64,000 nt of DNA from Clitoria ternatea (lineage: Eukaryota; Streptophyta; Magnoliopsida; Fabales; Fabaceae), in contig CM075669.1 in NCBI GenBank assembly GCA_037962975.1, forward strand, positions 122,900,501 to 122,964,500, given 5' to 3'. Positions 23,705 to 36,852 of the stretch are shown here, piece by piece. The translations under genes and the position numbers were made by a program. The notes beneath the pieces were generated by a model that did no database searches, had not been told where the DNA came from, and saw only the letters and a program-made list of their open reading frames with translations. Position 1 is the stretch's first letter. Each line of letters starts with the position of its first letter.

Positions 23705-26700
23705 CCCCTGCCCAACTAGAGCGACCAGAGCTCTCCTTGTTCTGGTTTTCATAAATGGGTAAGGACTCTCAGTCCCAACATCAAAATGGCCAATCACACA
23801 TATCACATATCACCACAGAATGGGCACTCCACGGTCATAGAAACCCTCGCCTCTTGTCGAAGTATATCAGAGTTTGCCACGGGCTATCCGGCGTCGGGCG
23901 TGAATCCGAGCCATTGGAGGTCCGCCCTTGATATACTCCTAAGACCGCCCTTAGAGGATCGAGACGCCTGTTGTTTCTTCAGTGTACCCACCACTGTATG
24001 CTCTAGAGGACTATTCCAACATCCCTCCTTAACTCTGATTTATGATGCATAATTCAATAATTCATTTTTGTTCAATGGTCCTTGGTAGGGTCCCCCAAAT
24101 GACTCCCATCCATTCCTAATGTCAAGTCCAAATTTTCTCGTCTTCTTCATTTTAGTAACGTACTCGACACTTAGGAATAAAGTGAGGTTTTACACTTTCT
24201 CAAAAATTTTAGGGTACATTGGCGCTACCACGCCCAGAATCCGTCTTGGATCCGAATCCCACATACTTTTATATTTTAATCATCTCGAGATCCCTAACAG
24301 TACCATTTTCCAAATTTCTTATTTCTAAATTTCCTTATTTAATTATCCATGCATCATACAACATCTCTTAGCATACTACATTTACAAAATACTTCACTCA
24401 ATCCACACATTTGTAATCATCAACAACCATTTAATAGTATCACATCATCTAATACAACACCTATTCCATGTAACGTGTACAAGCCATATATTCATGAGAA
24501 ACTATACTTAAATATTCGTCAGCATATCACATCAATAATTATACAGTGATACCATGTCATACACAATAACACGTGCCTCTAATTTTGCCATTTATGGACA
24601 TGAGGTGAACGACATATTCATCGGTATTACATTTGATGTGCTAGCTTTTATGTTAGACTACTAGAAGTTTTAAGTTATACATCGGGTAGGTTTGTTTTTC
24701 GAGGTATTTGGGTTGTTTTGAACCATTTAAGTTCCTATTAGTTTAATCAGATATAATGGATTTATTTCATAATTTAATTTCCTTATGTCCATTTATAATT
24801 TCTTAGGTCATCTTCAAGTGACCTCATTGTCTATTTCATTTCACCCTTTTAATTGAGCTTTATTTGTTGAATAACTTATTCCCTTGGTCACTAAACGGGT
24901 CACTAATCCTTTATGTTCCCGTAGCATTTTAGTGATGTTTCTTTTCAACTTAAGTTTAACATTTTTGACAATTCCTCACTTCATTTCTATTATTCTTATC
25001 TACATTAACTAAATTATTTCCTTAACTGTATTCTTTTAATTAACTAAATTTATTTTCTTTATGAGTGTCCATTAGTTGTTTAGAAACCTAAGCACTACCT
25101 TGATCTTGATATCACAAATTAAATCTATTATTACTTAGTTACTAAAAATTATTAATTAATAGGTCCAGTTTCTTTTCACAACAAGTCTAAGATTTAGTCC
25201 TAAAATCCTTTCTTTAGTGACTAGATTAACTAGTTTGTTTCTTTAACTATAATTGATTTCTTTTTCCACATGATTGTCCATTCGCTACACAAAGGCTTAG
25301 AAATCTTTTAATTTGAAACGTCATAACTTAGTCTAATATTGTTTAGTCCCCCAAAGCCACCAATGAATTGGTAAGTCCTATTGTTTTTTTTTTTAAGTTT
25401 AAAAGCTTGTATACCCAAAAATTCATCTCTTAGTTACCAACAAGTCTAGGTCAAAATTTCCTTTGGCTTCATTTTCTATTCATTATGATTAACTTATCCT
25501 TTACTATATTATTACCCAAAAATAAAAATTTTCGGTTCTAATTCCAATTAAAGAAATCAACTTATTAATCTATTAGGATCTTTCTTAGTACCTTGATCAA
25601 AATTTTAAGTGTTAATTTGCTCTTTCTTAGTTCTAAATCTCTTTAGTCTTAAAACCATTAATTCCTAAGTTCATTCTTTTTAATCAAATCTTTTCTAAAA
25701 AAATCTATCCTTATTTTCTTGATCTCAAAAGTTATTATTTCTTTTATTCTAATTAGCCACCAAAGTGGTCACTAAAATAGTCACTAAAATTAGTCATTAA
25801 TATTTTCTTCTTTTACTCTTAATATCTATTATACTAAAATTCATTTAGTCTCATTTTCGTCAAAAATTTTCGTTTTGGATCTAAGTTATAAAAATCTAAT
25901 TTAGTACTATCATTATTATGTATGTATGTATATATATATATTTTATTTTTATTTTATTTATTATTATTTATTATTTTTTTAAAACATAAGGGTACATTTT
26001 TATTTGCTTAATTTAAGAAACTATCATTTAAAATAAACAAGCGTAGAACTTTTACCATCAATTCTTCTAAAATTAAATTCCTTTATTTTTAATTTGTAAG
26101 TCACATTATTTTTAAGAAATCCTTAAAAATCTAATTTCTAAATCCTAACCTTTTTGAAGTAATTAAAAAAAAATCTGTGATTACCCAATTTAAAATTCTT
26201 TTATCGAACGCGATGTTTCTTAAAATAATTCGATGCCGATTAATGGATAATTAATTATCTAATAGCGGGACTTGCCGGAAATATGCTACAAATTACATAA
26301 AAATCTCTGAATTAAAACTTTATTAATTACAACTATATCGAATGTAACCGAGCCCATCTAAACGCTAATTGTTACTAAGTTCTTTTTTTTGTATCTAGTT
26401 ACAAGTAAATTCCTTCGAGTATACGAATATTGTATTACGTCAAATAAAATTCAGTATATTAATTATTTCAAAAACGTAAGTTTTGGTTGTCAGTTACGAA
26501 AATTTTTACGGTTTACCATCGGATTGCGACGAGATTCGAAACCGAGCTCCCCGAATACACAAGTAACAACATAGGACAGCCAAATATACAAACAAACGAG
26601 GAAGATACCCCCTTTATCTTAAGAGACAACCAATGTCTGGAGAAGAAAAATGAAGACCTCACTAAGAAATCTATCGAATGCCCCGAACGTCTGCTGATCG

Positions 26701-29269
26701 TCGCCTAAACTCCCGATCCTATGGAAAATCACATATGCAATCAAGAGAAAGAAGGATTCACGATTTTGGCTTCTCAAAACAGTAAGGAAAAGCTTCACAA
26801 AACTCAACACACCAATTGTTTTGGGTGCAAGAAAAAAAATAAAATCAAGAGTCTAAGATGCCAAATTTCTTACCCTTGAAGCCTTTGGTGTCCACGGCAA
26901 GGAAAAGAAATGCAAGAGAAATTCTTGCAAGAATTTTTTTTGAAGCTTTGGATGGTGGAATGGAAAAAGTTGGAGTTGTCCAAGATGGAGGAAAACCGTG
27001 TGTCAAATGAAAAGGGAAAGGGAAAAGCTTGAAGATTGGTGTGGTGGAAGTGTATGGCTGTGAAGGTGGTGTTTAAGGGGGATTATGTTGGCTGAATTTG
27101 GGATTATGAAGAAGAGAAAATGATAAGGGGAAAGAGTAGAGATTCTGCCGTGAAAGGGATGAATAATTAGAAGAGATTGTGATGGATTATAATAAGATAA
27201 TGGTGGGTTAGAGTATAGGATCTATTGCATGAAATTTGATTGGATGGAGTGAGAGGTGGCATGGTGTAAGATCATGGTGGCATGGTTATGTCATGATAAC
27301 ATGACATCCTTAGGAATCAAGTAGGCTGATCTTACTGAAGAAGGAGTCAAGGAGAGGAGGGCATGTGTCCCATGGGTGGTAGAAGGTGATTGGCCATAGT
27401 TGCATGAAGGAGTGATGGTCAAGTGTTGGGGTGTCAACTTACTCGCAGTTTTAAGGGCCTTTATTGGCCGATTAGAGAATAGCCTAAACATAAAAGTTTT
27501 ATAACTTTTTGTCCTCTTTAAATCCATATAAAGCAAAGAAAAAGCCATCAATAATTAAGTGAGATATGGCCCAAATACTAAAAGGGTAAATGGCTGTGAT
27601 GGGATTTTTGTCCCTGTCATAGATTAATTTTCTGGCCAAATAGGTTGCAATTTGGGCTTTGAGTCCTGCATAAAAGTTGTGAATAATTGAGTTAGGAAAA
27701 ATTTTGTGAAGGCCTAATTAAATTTAATGGTCATATAAGAGAGATATGTGGAAAATACTGCAACTAGTGCAAGCTATTGCTGGAGAAACGTGAATTGATG
27801 TAGTCTTTTTAAATTCTGGGATTTATGGAGTGGGAATTTGATTTTTAGCCCTTCATGAAGTTTTTATATCTTTCTTTCCTCTTTAATTTGATATATTATT
27901 TGCAATGATCTAAGTTTTGTAGCCTGAGATATACCCAATTTACGATAGGGTTCTCTAGAAACATCCTAGATCAGCTAGGGCCTTAGAAATAAATTCACCA
28001 TTAATTCTCCCATAGGAATTTGATTTTGTGCCCTTAATGAAAATTGTAGAGGTCTATGATAAGAATACATAGAAAAAAGAACGGAGTGATTCAAGCACCA
28101 GACGAAGGAGATACACAAATTTTATTTAAGGCTGCCAGCATTGAAATAAAACAACCAAGAGGTCATAAAGATTTGTTAAACTATACTGATCTAGAGCGAT
28201 TTAGCCTTTAACTCTTCAACAAAAACCTAGATAATTTTGTTACAGAGATTTTGACACCAAGTTTTTACGAATCGAAGGTCGTATGAGAAATTTATGAATT
28301 TTTTTCTGAACCATGCGCAGAGAAAAACGAAACAGTGGAATTTTAAGGAGAACATGCTGAATATTTGATTTTGGGGTTAATAGAGTCTGAATCGAAGTTT
28401 GAGGCTAGAAACGAAGGTTGAAGATCTTTTCATAACAAAGAGATTGAGACCAAAATAGTTCGATTCCAAGATCGTATGAAAAATCTGGGTTAAAAACACC
28501 AAAGGTATTCAGGTCGAGTTTTAAAGTGATTTCTAAGGAAATCAACTTATTGAAAAATAGGGATAATAGAGTCCAAATCAAGCTTTGGTCCCTTTAGGAA
28601 AAATTCCTAAAACATTGAAATGAGTCACCAGAGACTAACTGTGCCACCATCGGATATCCCGAGGTATATGAACGGTCAAACGTAGGAGACGCCAAAAGTT
28701 CTGATTGAGCTTATCAGACCAAGTCAGACACCCTTGATTCTTCGTAGAGAGATTCTAACAGGACTAATATCCCTACTAGATCACTAGTCTTGGTTCGAAT
28801 GGTCAGAGTCTGACCTCAGGCTAGGTCCCACAGTTCAAATCTGAGGAACCGAGTGATATTTTTATTATTAAATATAATTATCAAATAAATGAAGAATTTA
28901 ATATATATATATATATAATTTCAAAATAAATTATTATAATTATTTATCTATTAAACATTATTGACAGAAAGTAATTATCAAATAAATATAATTATAAATT
29001 AATTTGTACCCAAAATAATCGTCGTGACGTATTATTTTTAATTAAACAACGTTGTCGAATGTTATTTATTATTTTCTTATCTCTGCTTCTCTCACTCGTT
29101 ACGTTGTATCCTCATCTTTCATGTTAAGCTCTACTTTTCACTATTTTCCTCATTATAAACTGCTCAAGGAACAGGCCAAAAGCCTTGAGCTTCTTACCAG
29201 AAGCTCAACAGAGTATCGCTAGAGTCCTGAGGGTTTGGTTTCCTATTCTTAAAAATCAGGGCTATTACA
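23705..29269 (-). repeat. LTR A, main part (giant LTR, about 6 kb in total)
   Basis: This is the reverse complement of LTR B over its whole length. Its right end reads GGCTATTACA, so the sense strand starts TGTAATAGCCC against TGTAACAGCCC in B. In sense orientation it has U3 with repeats of the ATGAAGA type (28450-27480), a leader, and a donor-like CAAGG|GTAAG (intron start about 26873). A long AT-rich intron-like stretch and a GC-rich block at 23710-24050 follow. No primer binding site or coding region was seen, so it behaves as a solo LTR or a lone LTR of a lost element. Bases 29270-29280 (TTTTCCGCTC) could be a polypurine tract on the minus strand or plain flank. Confidence 0.85.
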
Positions 29270-30548
29270 TTTTCCGCTCATGATTTTAATTATTTTAAAT
29301 TTATCTCACACTCTAATAACTTAACTCAATACTTTGCATATATATTATCCGTCGCATGCTAGAATTCTGCCCTAACCTCATGACCTGCTGGATACCACCA
29401 TCATCATGTCAACACTTGAGCAAGTTTGTGACAAAAATCATTCCAATATCATCCATTTCTTCAAGATTTACTTTTTTTCCAATTTAAAATTTTATACTGA
29501 TACCATGAAGGATCTAGGCTTCCTCCAAATTTTCTTGTGAAAACATGAGTTATTCATTTGTTTTTTATTTTTATTTTATTTTATTTTATTTTATGAAGTC
29601 ACCACATAGAGATCTTATTTGTATTATAGCTATTTGGAGGCACCATGTCTATTGCTTGTTCTGCCAAAGTCATCAAGCAACAAGAACAAATGATTGGAAT
29701 GGTAAAATGAACATATTATTTTTGAAAGTTCTAGGTCTTTTTAATTGATAAAAGCATATATATCAATGCATAAAATCTACCTTAATTTGTTTTTAAACTA
29801 CCATGTAATGGTGTGTATTTCATAAGAAAGCATATGATTCAGGCTAAATAGTTGATAAAAAAAGAAAAATACTACCTTTCATGTATAAATATTATTGCAT
29901 GAGTTACAGATGATTCTTGGGCATTTTGTGAACAGATATTAGTCAGAATTGTCACATCCAATTTTTTTATTTTGTAGGCTACCAAATGGTCATAAATGGG
30001 AAATATATTTCTTCTTTAATTTTAATTTCGTTTTAACCTTTGGATCAAGGATCATGATTTTATTTTGACATTATAAAACTTAGGAGTAATCAGTCGTGGA
30101 ATTATAAAAGAATAACCTTTAGTTGATAATATTGTGTTAGTCAAATTCTTTTTCTGTTTTGTTAGAGTTATTACTTTGTTACCACATGACAAATGTGTGA
30201 TTGGATAGGTAAAATAATTTAAAAATATAATATTAAGAATAATAATAAAGTAATATAATTAAAAAATATATAATTAGAAAGACAACCATTATTATTATTA
30301 TATGAATAAGAATAATAAAAAATATTAAGGAGATAATATTGTTAGACACATTATGGACCCATCATGATTAAGCCTCTATCATCTTTTCAATTATCTAGTA
30401 GTATTTGAGTCGAGTAACTAAGGTTATTGGGTCATCATGATTGAAAATTGATGCAGTGTAATTCGACTATCGACTATGGACCCATAATGGTTAGACAACC
30501 CAAGTATCTAGAAGAATCTGGGTCAACTTATTATCATTATTATTAATA

Positions 30549-30593
<45 letters not shown>

Positions 30594-30707
30594 TAAGTAT
30601 TCTAAGTTAATTTAAATATACCATCAGTGTAAAGTTTTTTATAATGACATCTAATCATAGATTGACATATAAGAAATCATTCATGATTTCTGTAATAATT
30701 ACTTTAA
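29270..30707. other. AT-rich intergenic sequence without a recognisable gene
   Basis: It contains an (ATTTT)n run near 29560-29594. A degenerate direct duplication has TATGGACCCAT near 30346 and 30475 with ATCTAG downstream in each. An (ATT)n microsatellite lies at about 30543-30591. I see no coding signal. Confidence 0.6.
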
Positions 30708-30710
30708 TAA

Positions 30711-31732
30711 GGTGTTTGTTACACTAATCTTTTGCTAATTATAGGAAATTATAACACAAAAATATTCTATTGACATGTTTCGTATAATTTTTCTAAAAAT
30801 ATTTTTAGATAACTAAGATTCTTGGGAATTTATTTTTATTTATAATTCCCACAAAACTCTCACACTAATGGGAATCTAAATTCCTGCCTAGTCCAAAAGT
30901 TTATTTATAATATAAAATACAATTATGACCCATATATAAACTTATTTAAACCCCTCTTGCATAATAAATCTCCATCTAAAATTATCATAAATATGAGTAG
31001 GCATGACAACTGTACCCAAACTCGGGGGGACTAGCCTATCCCAAACCTAAATTTAATTTCTAAAACATGTTTTCACTAGGGATAAACAAAAACATACCCC
31101 AACGCCGCCGTGATTTTGATAGGACATGGGTGGCTGTGGGGAAACAACTACCGATGCCGATCCCACACTTGAACGCGGCTTATATACAAATTTAATAATT
31201 TTACTTATAGTTATAGTTAAATGATAACAATAATTTTCTATATTTTTCTTAAAATAGTATATAATCATAAAGTTCATTATTTATAAAGAATTTTAATGTC
31301 CATTTTATATATTATTTCAATGAAAATGTCTTAGTTATATATAATTTATTTGAAATTATATATTTAAGTTATCAAAATAAAAGAAAAATAAACAAAAATA
31401 GAACATGGTAAGATCTTCAGAGGTTCTCCGAAACTTAATGGTGAACATGTGAGGGTGGGATGAGTTCTAAAATTCCAACCCGACTTATTTTAACTCAGCC
31501 CCGCCCCCAACTTTTATGGGGACGATGGTGAGGAGAGGAAAACTCGTCTCGTTGCCATGGCTAAATACGAGAATGACTGTAATTCAAAATATCTGTGTAA
31601 TTTTCCCAAGAATATTTCAATCGTACCAAACATATTTATAACATTCATGGGAAATATGATTTCTAAAACATTTAATTCATGGGAAACATAAATCCTAAGA
31701 TTCAAATAAATATCCATGTGTTAAACACCCCC
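30711..31732. mobile_element. Tourist/PIF-Harbinger-like MITE, split by a hAT MITE
   Basis: Its ends are GGTGTTTGTTA on the left and, reversed, GGGGGTGTTTAA on the right. They are flanked by TAA (30708-30710) and TAA (31733-31735), the 3-bp duplication of the PIF/Harbinger group. The subterminal parts are also inverted-similar (TGTTTCGTATAA against TGTTTGGTACGA). Without the inner insertion it is about 450 bp. No transposase is encoded. Confidence 0.5.
30998..31563. mobile_element. Non-autonomous hAT MITE (566 bp) with 8-bp duplication
   Basis: The terminal inverted repeats are TAGGCATGACAA (left) and TAGCCATGGCAA (right, reversed), matching at 10 of 12 positions. The flanks are AATATGAG (30990-30997) and AATACGAG (31564-31571), an 8-bp duplication with one C/T difference, diagnostic of hAT insertion. 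No transposase ORF is inside. Confidence 0.85.
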
Positions 31733-31735
31733 TAA

Positions 31736-32181
31736 AAGTCATATCCATAATAAATTATGATTGGTTGGTGGTGTATAGCTTTTTACATTGACGGTGTATA
31801 CTAATTAAACTCGTTATAAATATTGCTCTAATTTTAATTATTAATTATTATATTCCTTAATATAATATTTCCTCATCTTATTAATAATTTTTAATATTTT
31901 TATAATATTAAATAATTATTATTTAATTTTATAACAATTGATTCTTTAATTAATTTCAAAATTTTATAACAACTAATTCTTTAATTAAAATGGGTCTATG
32001 TGTTAATCTTAAATATCCGACATAGGTATGAGTTAATAGAAAGATTATGTCACACCATTGTCTAACCATTATGTAGTATGTCTTTATAATAAGATGAAGG
32101 GCATGTTTATATTTTGGTTAAGAATGTGTATAATAAGATAAGGGGCATGTCTCATTTTTATTGTTGTTGTTGTTGTTGTTG

Positions 32182-32224
<43 letters not shown>

Positions 32225-33077
32225 CATCATCATCACTATCATCGTCATTATTATCATTTTAATTTCATTTTTAATACATTATTGTTATAATTAATACGAA
32301 TGTAAGGATAAGTACATTTATCTTACACTATTTTATGCTAAATAATGATTGTCTTAGGGTCCGTTTGGTTTTAAGTTGGTGTGAGGTTTGTGAAATGGGG
32401 TTTGGAAAATTGAGATTTTAAAAATGCGGTTCGAAAAATGGTGGTTTTAAAAACAATGATTTGTGTTTGGATATTTTGTTGTAAAAGTGAGTTGGAAACT
32501 AGTGGTTGTGTTTGGTTGGAAAATGTTTTGGTAAACTTGGTTTAGGAAAATGCAATTTGAGCGTAAAATTACCAAAAATGGTATTAGTTAAAAAAATAGT
32601 AAAGTAGTGTATTTATTGTACATAATATTTAAATTACATATTAAAATATTCCATTTAAAATTTTATGAACAAAATATATTTATTATTAATATATATATAT
32701 ATTAATATATATTCTCAATATATATTAATATAATATATTTTGTAAATAATAGTATGTTAATATTATTAATAATATATATTCTAAAATATGTCAATAACGT
32801 GCCGCTAATAATTAAAAATGTTATTCGATATTAGTATCCATGTCTTAATCAATCAATTGAAACCCACAACCCTAATTGAATTTGTATCTAAACGTTTTTC
32901 CTATGTATTAATGTATCGTTGTTTTCTGGTTCAAACTATGATATATAAATAATTCTCATACTAATGTCCAACTTCATATACAAAATTACAACAAAAAAAC
33001 ACCAAAACAGCATAAAAAAATTTAAAAAATTACATTTTTTAATAAATACAATCAGAGTTAACAGGCTCCACAATTTT
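31736..33077. other. AT-rich intergenic sequence with microsatellites
   Basis: A compound microsatellite at about 32161-32250 goes (TTG)n, (TTA)n, then (ATC)n. Near 32353 the motif TTAGGGTCCGTTTGGTT looks like the end of a Tourist-like MITE, but I could not find its partner. AATAAGAT.AAGGGCATGT occurs twice near 32090 and 32135. No gene is seen. Confidence 0.55.
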
Positions 33078-33490
33078 GATCCACACCCATGCACCATCAT
33101 CCAAACCAATCATGACCACCAATTCCCATTAATTTTACCATACACCACACAACCTGATCCATACCCATGCTCCACCATCCAAACCAATCATCCATTATCA
33201 ATTCCTCCAATTTTATGGTACACCCAAACGACTGATCCCCACTCGTGCTCCACCATGCCCAACATCACCATCCACACCCACAACCATCCTGACCACCGCT
33301 CTCACCTTTCACGACCACCATCATCTTTCCCATCACCATCCACATCATCACCCACGTCTCACGGCCACCAACACAAACCCTCCCAACCCCCACAAACCCA
33401 GACCCACCACATACGGCCACCATTAAAACCTTATCACCTCTCACCACGAACACAGTCCCACCACCTCACGACCACTCACGATCTGTATAG
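33078..33490. repeat. 78-bp CCA-rich tandem repeat and degenerate tail
   Basis: Two 78-base units start with GATCCACACCCATGC (33078) and GATCCATACCCATGC (33156); a third, GATCCCCACTCGTGC (33234), decays into CCA/ACC-rich low-complexity sequence. The 178-codon ORF across it (32964-33500) is Pro/His/Thr/Ser-rich and is best explained by this composition. Confidence 0.7.
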
Positions 33491-33499
33491 CCACAACTA

Positions 33500-34259
33500 G
33501 AAAACTCACCACCACCAAAACAATACTCTACAAAACCAAAAAAACAACCGGAGCTTCCCTATTTAGATCATGATTATGGACAACAATGGTATATCAAAGC
33601 TTTAAAGGGGTAAATTGGTCATACAGTACTCGCAGAAGTAGAAATTGAAACGGAGGTAGCTTAGGGGTATATCGAGGAGCCCATTACGAAACGCCGTTCA
33701 TGAACCCTAAAACAGAGAATGGTAATGCCAACAATAAAAATTGGAAGCCAGCTAAACAATTAAGCATAACTATCGCGCCCAGCAAACGTTATCTCAGAAT
33801 GGCAACGGAGCTTCAACGTAAAGCAAACAGGCACTTAGTAGTTAGGAATCTCCCTTCTTTCTTCCTAGTCACGGGGGTTATGAGTATCAATAATCAAACT
33901 CAAAATGAGTATGGAAGTAGGCACAGATTTGTTTATCTAATTTTATTTGCCTCTTTAGTTTGAACATGTGATAAATAGTTCACTTTTATATCATTGTTAT
34001 CTTTATTTATTTGTGATTGCAATTTTAAATAAATGTTTTTGTTAATGCAGTTTTACTCTAAATATAATCCCATTAACTCTTAACCTTTTGTTCTCTTATC
34101 GACAACATAACAGAAATGCATGAGGTAATGTTTTATCTTATATTTATATATTAATATATTAGTTTTCTTTTATTAGTATTTCAAAAACAAATACTTGTTA
34201 ATTCACTTAATTGGTTCTTTAATGTGTGTAGGTAAAGAACATAATCAACACAAAGTACT
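33500..34259. other. Region upstream of the hAT pseudogene
   Basis: A forward ORF at 33700-33963 (87 codons) has no family resemblance that I recognise. It could be part of a lost first exon of the hAT gene or chance. I could not find a hAT terminal inverted repeat here. Confidence 0.35.
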
Positions 34260-35487
34260 AAAAGAATAGTTACACAAAGGACTACTACTACATCATTATA
34301 GTCTATAGATGAAGTCAGCAAGCCCCAAAGTGAGACCAACTCTTCAAAAGCTTCAAAGAATGCCAAGAATAACAAGAGAAAAGGGACAATATTACAACTG
34401 AAGAACTAGATGAATCAGGTAAATAGATTCTTGTTAGACCTAAATCATGGACTTGGGATCATTTTAATAAAGTGCAAACTCTTAACTCATCAAAAGCTAG
34501 AGCTAAATATAACTATTATGAGGCTAGTTATGTAGTTGACCCCCATAAAGTTAGGATGTCCAATTTAAGAATTCATTTGTTAAACCAATGTTAAAAGTTC
34601 CCAATAGATGATGCTAGCCAAAAAATTCTTAGTTTCACTTAATTGAAAAATAAAGATGGGAATGGACGTGGTTCTTCTTTGTTTGCCTCTACTTTTGATG
34701 TTGACGCATGTAGGGAAGACTTAACTAGAATGATTATTGTTTATGGATTACCATTCAAACATGTAGAGGGAGAGAGGTTTAGACATTTCATCATTATTGG
34801 AGTTCCTAAATTAGGACTCTCTGGTTGAACCACTATTGCCTAGGACTGCTAGAATCTCTACTTCTATAAGAAAAAAAAGTTGAAACCATTAATTAATATT
34901 CCAAATCAAAGTGTTTGTTTGATAACTAATAGTTGGACTTCTGTGTAAAATTTGCATTATCTCTGTTTGATTGTGCATTTTATTGATTGTGAATGGAAAT
35001 TGCATAAGAGAATCTTGAATTTCTACTTGATTAAGAATCATAAGTATGCAACCATTAGTAGAAAAGTTGAGAAGTGTCTTTTGAGTTGGGGGATTTCTAA
35101 GGTTTTTAGTCTTAGTACTAATAATGCAAGTTCCAATAACACTGTAATTTCATATTTGAAAGCTAGAATATAGGGTTGAAATACACATACATTAAAAGGT
35201 GACTATATGCATCTTAGATGTTGTGCTTATATTTTAAACTTGGTTGTTAATGATCGATTGAAGGAAATGCATTTAAATTATTAAGATTAGAAATATTGAG
35301 ATTTATACATGCTTTTCCTACTCAAACAGATAGGCTGAAAAATTTTATAGTGTTCAATAAGATGTTCTTACTAGATAGAATTCAACATACCTAATGCTTG
35401 ATTGTGCTTTAAAGTTTCAAAAGGCATCTAAAAGGCTAGGGGGGAGAGATACTAAATATGCATCATTGTATAGTGGGATTCCAAAAT
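34260..35487 (+). pseudogene. hAT transposase (RICESLEEPER-like), 5' part
   Basis: Protein-level resemblance to plant BED-finger hAT transposases runs through this stretch. A Lys/Asn-rich N-terminal region (about 34300-34410) is followed by a BED finger around SWTWDHF (34441 onward) to DPHKVRMSNLRIHLLNQC. Then come the conserved FDVDACREDLTRMI segment (34698-34740) and the DDE-fold start near 34925 (ITNSWTSV..NLHYL). The gene is decayed. A frameshift lies near 34400 and stops lie near 34429, 34591, 34641 and 34946. The BED motif reads YNYYEAS where the family has two cysteines. Two positions where the family has catalytic aspartates read Asn (TNSW and TNNAS). It is cut at about 35487 by LTR B and resumes at 44465. 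Confidence 0.88.
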
Positions 35488-35492
35488 GAAAT

Positions 35493-36852
35493 TGTAACAG
35501 CCCTAATTTTTTAGAATAGGAAACCAGACCCTCAAGACTCTTAAGGATACTCTGTTGAGCTTTTGGTAAGAAACTCAAGGCTTCCGCTTGTTCCCTGAAC
35601 AGTTTAGAATGAGAACAATAGGGGAAAGCGGAGCTTAACATAAAATATAAGAATAGAGAGAGAATGTAATGAGTGAGAGAAGCAGAAATAAGAAAATAAT
35701 AAATAACATTCGACAAAACTGTTTAATTAAAAATAATACGTTAACGATGATTATTTTGGGTACAAATTAATTTATAATTATATTTATTCGATAATTATTT
35801 TCTATCGATAATATTTAATAGATAAATAATTATAATAATTTATTTTGAAAGTATATATCTTAAGTTGTTTGTTTATTTGATAATTATATTTAATATAATA
35901 CCGTTCGGTTCCTCGGATTTGAACTGTGGCACCCAGCCTGAGGTCAGACTCTGACCGTTCGGCAGAGACTAATGATCCAGTAGAGAAGCTAGTCCTATTA
36001 GGATCATTTCCTAAAGGATTAAGGGTGTCCGACTTAGCCTGACCAGCCCAATCAGAACCCTTAATGTCTTCTACGTTTGACCGTTCATATACCTCGGGAT
36101 ATCCGATGGTGGCACCATCAGTCTCTGCTGGATCGTTTTGAAGTTTTAGGAACTTTTCCTAAAGAGGCCAAAGCTTGATTCAGACTCTATCATCCCTGTT
36201 TTTCCATAAGTTGGTTTCCTCAGAAATCGTTTTAAAACTTGACCCGAGCACCTTTAGTGTTTTGAACCTAACTTTGGCATACGACCTTCGAATCGAACAA
36301 TTTTGGACTCAATCTTTTGGTTTTGAAAAGATATCTAATCTTTGTTTCTAACCCCGAACTCCAATTCTCACTCTTTCAACCCCAACATCGAAGATTAAGT
36401 ATATTTGTCTCCAAATTCAAACATTTGGACATTTTTCCTGCACATGGTTCAAAAAAAAAATTCATAACTCTCTCATATGACCTTCAATTTACACAAACTT
36501 GGTGTCAAAATCTTTGTAACAAAATTATATACTTTTTTTATGAAGACATTAAAGGCCAAATCCTAATAGATCGGTATAGTTTAATAGATCTTTACAACCT
36601 CTTAGCTATTTCATCATCATACTGGCAGCCTTTATTAAAATTTATATATCTCCTTTATTCGGTGCTTGAATCACTTTGTTCTTTTTGATATGGATTTGTA
36701 TTGTAGTCCTCTACAATTTTCATGAAAGGCATAAAACCAAATTCTCAAAGGAGAATTAATGGTGAATTTATTCCCAAAGCCGTAGCTGATCTGGGAAGCT
36801 CCTGGAGCACCCTATCATAAATCGGGTATATCTTGGGCTACCAAACTTGGAT
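35493..36852 (+). repeat. LTR B, left part (U3)
   Basis: It starts TGTAACAGCCC after GAAAT (35488-35492); the matching duplication right of the LTR is AAAAT (44464-44468), one mismatch. It is the inverted counterpart of 27900-29269 in LTR A. It contains copies of the ATGAAGA-type repeat near 36530 and 36705. LTR K interrupts it at 36853. Confidence 0.9.

Noticed and set aside
29490..29510. Possible primer binding site remnant (ACTGATACCATGAAGG)
   Set aside because: It matches only about ten of twelve bases, has no LTR edge next to it, and lies on the wrong side of LTR A for a minus-strand element.
32964..33500. 178-codon ORF, Pro/His/Thr/Ser-rich
   Set aside because: Explained by the 78-bp CCA-rich tandem repeat with unit length divisible by three; no domain and no clear start context.
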